Source: JAAZLS01 sp964463285
GTDB lineage: Bacteria > Bacillota > Dethiobacteria > DTU022
NCBI GenBank assembly: GCA_964463285.1
Contig: CAYXBB010000052.1
Span: 1-9,038, forward strand
DNA: 9,038 nucleotides
Reading direction: 5' to 3'
The notes beneath the pieces were generated by a model. The model worked only from the letters and a program-made list of their open reading frames with translations, did not search any database and was not told where the DNA came from. Of the stretch, positions 6,842-9,038 are shown piece by piece; within the stretch, counting starts at the first letter, position 1, and every line of letters begins with the position of its first letter. A program made the translations under genes and the position numbers.

Positions 6842-8023
6842 TTACTTTTTTCGCTTCGCTGACTTGGCTTTACCGTTAAATGCTTCTTCCATCAGGTCCG
6901 CTGCCTGCCGGTCTTTGCTCTCCAAGAAATGACTGTAAATATTTTGCGTAGTTGCGGAAGTAGAATGGCCCAGCCTGCCGGCCACTGTTTGAATGTCCAT
7001 CCCCCGGCTAATTAAGAATGTCGCGCTGGTATGCCGTAGTCCGTGAAATGTCAATCTGGGTAGTCCGTTTCGCTTAATAAACTTTCGGAACCACTTGCTG
7101 ACTGTTTCGGGGTGCATGGGCTTGCCGTCCCAGGTTATAAACAGCCGGTTATTCCCCCGGCAGATAAAGTCTTTTTCCTGTTGGTTTTGCTGGTATTGCG
7201 CCAGGATAGCCAGCAAATAATTATTAACCGATATTTTCCGCTTGCTGGTTTCCGTCTTGGGCGCTTTCGTGAATATTCCTTCAGTTGGTAGGTATTGGCT
7301 ACTTTGCCTGATCTCGATCGCTTTATTCTCAAAATCAATATCTCGCCATTCCAGGCCCATGACCTCCCCCAACCTGGCGCCGGTCATTATTGCGATCATG
7401 ATAGCAGCCTTATATTTCAATTCTTCCGGTCCCGCTTTTCCCAAGGCCTTGAGCAACGCATCTACCTGATCCGCATCGTAGCAGGCCGCCCTTCTCTTCT
7501 CTACCTTCGGTGCATCAACCCGGCTTGCGGGGTTCACCCCGTTGAATACCCCCCACTGGATCGCCTTCCCAAATATTGCACATATCAGTCGGTGGTGGTG
7601 TTTTATGGTCTGCTCAGACAGCGCCCCGGCCTCTCTTACCTCACCGGCAGCGCCCCCTACATAGCTAACATATTTATGTTTACCCCTCATTGTGTTGTAG
7701 AAGTTTACCAGATCGAGGGGCTTCACTTTTTCCAGTCTCTTTTCCCCGATCACAGGATAAATGCGGCTTTCAAGTAATTGCCTATATCTAAAGACTGTCT
7801 TGGGGGCCAGCTCCACCTCGGCATAGTCCTTTAGCCACTTTTCGGCAAATGCCTTGAATGTAACCTTTGACGGCTTCGTAAAGTCGCCCTTGTCAACCTC
7901 GGCCACAAATGCGGCTAGCGCCCTTTCAGCGCCCCGGTCGCTCTTGGCTTGAACATTTTTCGAAACATCCCGGTATCTTAACCTATAATATCCTTCTTTC
8001 AGCTTGGTGATATTGCCGGCCAT
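6842..8023 (-). CDS. int: Tyrosine recombinase / phage-type integrase
   Basis: A 393-aa site-specific recombinase with an N-terminal arm-binding-like region (about 1-50), a SAM-like core-binding domain (about 54-165) and a C-terminal catalytic domain (about 180-370). All catalytic residues are visible: R217 in TGARLGE, probably K256 in APKTETSK, H327 and R330 in FHGLRHTS, H353 in GRLGHS, and nucleophile Y363 in NIYSHF. It should therefore be active for integration and, with a directionality factor, excision. The ATG at 8023 is preceded by AGGGGG (8033-8038) at nine-base spacing, and that site overlaps the stop of the upstream 88-aa gene, so translation is probably coupled. The C-terminal tail is lysine rich. 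It converges on tRNA-Trp, 68 bases from its 3' end, and therefore most likely recombines there. Confidence 0.96.
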   Translation of the reverse strand: MAGNITKLKEGYYRLRYRDVSKNVQAKSDRGAERALAAFVAEVDKGDFTKPSKVTFKAFAEKWLKDYAEVELAPKTVFRYRQLLESRIYPVIGEKRLEKVKPLDLVNFYNTMRGKHKYVSYVGGAAGEVREAGALSEQTIKHHHRLICAIFGKAIQWGVFNGVNPASRVDAPKVEKRRAACYDADQVDALLKALGKAGPEELKYKAAIMIAIMTGARLGEVMGLEWRDIDFENKAIEIRQSSQYLPTEGIFTKAPKTETSKRKISVNNYLLAILAQYQQNQQEKDFICRGNNRLFITWDGKPMHPETVSKWFRKFIKRNGLPRLTFHGLRHTSATFLISRGMDIQTVAGRLGHSTSATTQNIYSHFLESKDRQAADLMEEAFNGKAKSAKRKK

Positions 8024-8036
8024 TAAAAACTACCCC

Positions 8037-8303
8037 CTATTTATAACCCCGCATTTCCTTTACAGCCCTTATCCGGGTAACAGGCCGAATATCAGTTACT
8101 GTTTCCCAGGTTTCGGGCAATTCTCTTAAAAAGTCGTCCAACCGCCGCCCGGATACATAATAGGTATTAATATGAATTGGTATATCGGAGTAAGGTATGA
8201 ATACTCTTACCCTATAAAGCCTGGCCCCTGGATAGGGCGGTTTTTTGGCATGCTCGAAGGTGTAATAAATGCCATCTACTTTGGCAATTCCTCTTTCTTT
8301 CAA
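8037..8303 (-). CDS. Unrecognised 88-aa protein directly upstream of int
   Basis: I do not recognise the family. The protein is rich in aromatic and basic residues (YRVRVF, HINTYY, RRLDDFLREL). It reads as an alternation of short beta strands with one helix near residues 52-60, has no cysteine, and has no visible signal peptide or membrane segment. The start is a TTG at 8303 preceded by GGAGGGGGG (8310-8318). Its stop lies 13 bases before the integrase ATG and overlaps the integrase ribosome site, so the two are very likely co-expressed. The position is where an excisionase or directionality factor could sit, but no helix-turn-helix is evident, so that role is speculation. Confidence 0.7.
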   Translation of the reverse strand: MKERGIAKVDGIYYTFEHAKKPPYPGARLYRVRVFIPYSDIPIHINTYYVSGRRLDDFLRELPETWETVTDIRPVTRIRAVKEMRGYK

Positions 8304-8326
8304 CCCGATCCCCCCTCCGCTGATAG

Positions 8327-8422
8327 TTAACCCTGCCTGGGCCCAGCCTCCGCCAGGCCCAGGCTATACTTCTCCCAAAAGCTATCCCCTATTCCTCTGA
8401 AAGCCAAGTCTCTATCATCCAT
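8327..8422 (-). CDS. Possible 31-aa small protein gene
   Basis: A short ORF starting at ATG 8422 and ending with TAA at 8327-8329; the product begins MDDRDLAFRGIGDSF and ends EAGPRQG. It overlaps the last eight bases of the zinc-ribbon gene. AAGGA (8428-8432) lies five bases before the ATG, and its stop is just upstream of the ribosome site of the 88-aa gene, so it fills an otherwise empty gap in a tightly packed run. The product would be soluble, with no cysteine or membrane segment. A 9-bp inverted repeat lies inside it. It is too short for coding statistics to be decisive and could be a chance ORF. Confidence 0.4.
   Translation of the reverse strand: MDDRDLAFRGIGDSFWEKYSLGLAEAGPRQG
8335..8364. 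repeat. GC-rich inverted repeat, 9-bp arms
   Basis: GCCTGGGCC (8335-8343) and GGCCCAGGC (8356-8364) are perfect inverted copies with a 12-base loop. The left arm overlaps a separate 10-bp palindrome CTGGGCCCAG (8337-8346). There is no T-tract on either side. It could act as an RNA hairpin just upstream of the 88-aa gene and int, or as a protein-binding site. Confidence 0.5.
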
Positions 8423-8759
8423 CCACTTCCTTGGACATAATTTTACATTTTAATATCGATGGTGTAATCAACAACCAGATAAGAGATATAGCAACACTTA
8501 TTAAGATGCCGCATATCCCTTTCAAATAATTACTTAATAAACTAACAGCAACAACAAATATGATATTGCAAACCCAATACAAATTGTGTTCCTTATAAAA
8601 TTGTCTGATATGCACTACGTTGATGTGAGTCGAAAATGTTGTCTTCAACGACAGTATTTCGTTGAATATTCTCCCCGTAGCACCACAATGAGGACAAGGC
8701 CCTGAGTGAACATCCGATAATGAATACCCACAGCTTTTACATGTAGCGCTACTTTTCAT
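8415..8759 (-). CDS. Zinc-ribbon membrane protein, 114 aa, unknown function
   Basis: The N-terminus carries a zinc-ribbon knuckle pair, CKSCG (C7, C10) and CPHCG (C22, C25), followed by a polar linker and two hydrophobic segments at about 61-77 and 80-103, ending in a short charged tail. It is probably a small inner-membrane protein with a cytoplasmic metal-binding head; I do not recognise a family with known function. The ATG at 8759 overlaps the stop of the upstream 78-aa gene as ATGA, so it was preferred to an upstream in-frame GTG at 8792 that would add 11 residues without a clear ribosome site. The gene is much more AT-rich than its neighbours, about 32% GC over 8461-8580 against about 52% in a counted stretch of proA, suggesting a different origin. 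Confidence 0.72.
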   Translation of the reverse strand: MKSSATCKSCGYSLSDVHSGPCPHCGATGRIFNEILSLKTTFSTHINVVHIRQFYKEHNLYWVCNIIFVVAVSLLSNYLKGICGILISVAISLIWLLITPSILKCKIMSKEVDG

Positions 8760-8992
8760 ACCCCACCCACCCTTAATAATTTTCGTGAGCACCCTTTACA
8801 CCCTTGGATAGCTTGCGCATCAATGGTGCGCTTACAATTCTCCATCAAGGCTGCCGTCTTAGCTTTTTCTATCGCTTCTTTATTTGCCGCAATTTTTGCC
8901 GACACCATAAGAATAGGACTATCGAGATCATCAAGATCGAGAACCAATCTCGGTTCCGAATATCTCGGGTCATTTACAACAATAGTCCTCAC
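8756..8992 (-). CDS. Unrecognised 78-aa protein with C-terminal CxxC
   Basis: I do not recognise a family. The N-terminus has a short acidic beta-like part (LVLDLDDLDS), the middle (about 33-60) is a probable long helix rich in Ala, Lys and Glu, and the C-terminus carries C53, C65 and C68, the last two as CKGC, which may bind metal. The start is a GTG at 8992 preceded by an AGGGGTGG stretch. Its TGA overlaps the ATG of the zinc-ribbon membrane gene by ATGA, and its own start may overlap the stop of a further upstream gene. Two adjacent small genes with CxxC motifs may form a functional pair, but this is only suggested by position. Confidence 0.62.
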   Translation of the reverse strand: MRTIVVNDPRYSEPRLVLDLDDLDSPILMVSAKIAANKEAIEKAKTAALMENCKRTIDAQAIQGCKGCSRKLLRVGGV

Positions 8993-9038
8993 TATTCACC
9001 ACCCCTTATTGTTGCTGTAGCCTCACCCAGCGCCCGGC
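8992..9038 (-). CDS. Possible 3' end of another small-operon gene
   Basis: One minus-strand frame is open from the window edge to a TAG at 8992-8994, giving 14 codons that end RGGE. The stop shares its last base with the GTG of the 78-aa gene (TAGTG), and the codons for RGG carry that gene's ribosome site, a common layout in packed operons. A second frame ends at TAA 9006-9008. The visible part is too short to identify. Confidence 0.3.
   Translation of the reverse strand, partial: RALGEATATIRGGE

Larger units (their letters stand above)
6774..9038. mobile_element. Integrase end of an element inserted at tRNA-Trp, right end outside the window
   Basis: Support comes from a tyrosine integrase facing the tRNA 3' end, tandem repeats next to the putative att site, a run of tiny unrecognised minus-strand genes with overlapping ends, and a drop in GC around 8461-8580 (38 of 120 bases by my count). 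No replication, structural phage or conjugation gene is in view, so prophage, integrative conjugative element and genomic island cannot be told apart. Confidence 0.7.

Noticed and set aside
6571..6879. 102-codon + strand ORF spanning the tRNA gene
   Set aside because: It runs through the tRNA promoter, the tRNA itself and the terminator, so it cannot be a normal gene.
7295..7777. 160-codon + strand ORF opposite int
   Set aside because: It lies wholly antisense to the integrase catalytic region, has no ribosome site I could see, and its product resembles no protein; it is a shadow of int.
8037..8303. Calling the 88-aa protein an excisionase
   Set aside because: Position next to int is suggestive, but no helix-turn-helix or winged-helix pattern is visible, so the function is left open.
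8760..8792. GTG start for the zinc-ribbon protein at 8792
   Set aside because: No clear ribosome site, and the ATG at 8759 has a typical ATGA overlap with the upstream stop.
6774..9038. Second copy of the tRNA-Trp 3' end marking the right boundary of the element
   Set aside because: I scanned for the acceptor and T-arm segment and saw no match up to the end of the window; the boundary must lie further right if it exists.
1..9038. CRISPR array or insertion sequence
   Set aside because: No regularly spaced direct repeats and no transposase or terminal inverted repeats were seen.

Overview
The window looks like a chromosomal segment of a low-to-mid GC, endospore-forming Firmicute of the Desulfotomaculum/Pelotomaculum (Peptococcaceae-like) type. 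This rests on strong AGGAGG-type Shine-Dalgarno sites, UUG starts, sigma-A type promoters, a SpoIIE-phosphatase/STAS signalling pair and a NifV-family enzyme. The organism is an inference from gene style, since no taxonomic marker such as rRNA is present.

Region 1 (1-1810, + strand) holds a signalling module. A PAS / PP2C-SpoIIE phosphatase / HATPase (RsbW-like) fusion, cut at its 5' end by the window, overlaps a SpoIIAA/RsbV-like STAS protein. Together they look like a partner-switching device in which kinase and phosphatase share one polypeptide and the STAS serine is the likely substrate. A 176-bp convergent gap (1811-1986) follows, with two small hairpins lacking T-tracts.

Region 2 (1987-6472, - strand) is a compact biosynthetic operon in the order proC-proB-proA-homocitrate-synthase-like gene. 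It has a recognisable promoter in front of proC. Genes overlap or almost touch at every junction, with Shine-Dalgarno sites inside or across the previous gene's end. proB, proA and proC give the full route from glutamate to proline. The fourth gene is NifV-like. Its place in the proline operon suggests either homocitrate synthesis or, as a hypothesis, Re-citrate synthesis supplying 2-oxoglutarate and glutamate.

Region 3 (6473-6808) is the intergenic zone upstream of a well-formed tRNA-Trp(CCA) gene with a good promoter, followed by a rho-independent terminator.

Region 4 (6774-9038, nearly all - strand) looks like the integrase end of an integrated mobile element. A tyrosine recombinase faces the 3' end of the tRNA, with a tandem 11-bp repeat just past its stop codon. 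Upstream of the integrase is a tight run of tiny unrecognised genes: 88 aa, a probable 31-aa ORF, a 114-aa zinc-ribbon membrane protein that is AT-rich, a 78-aa protein, and perhaps the end of another. The far end of the element lies outside the window.
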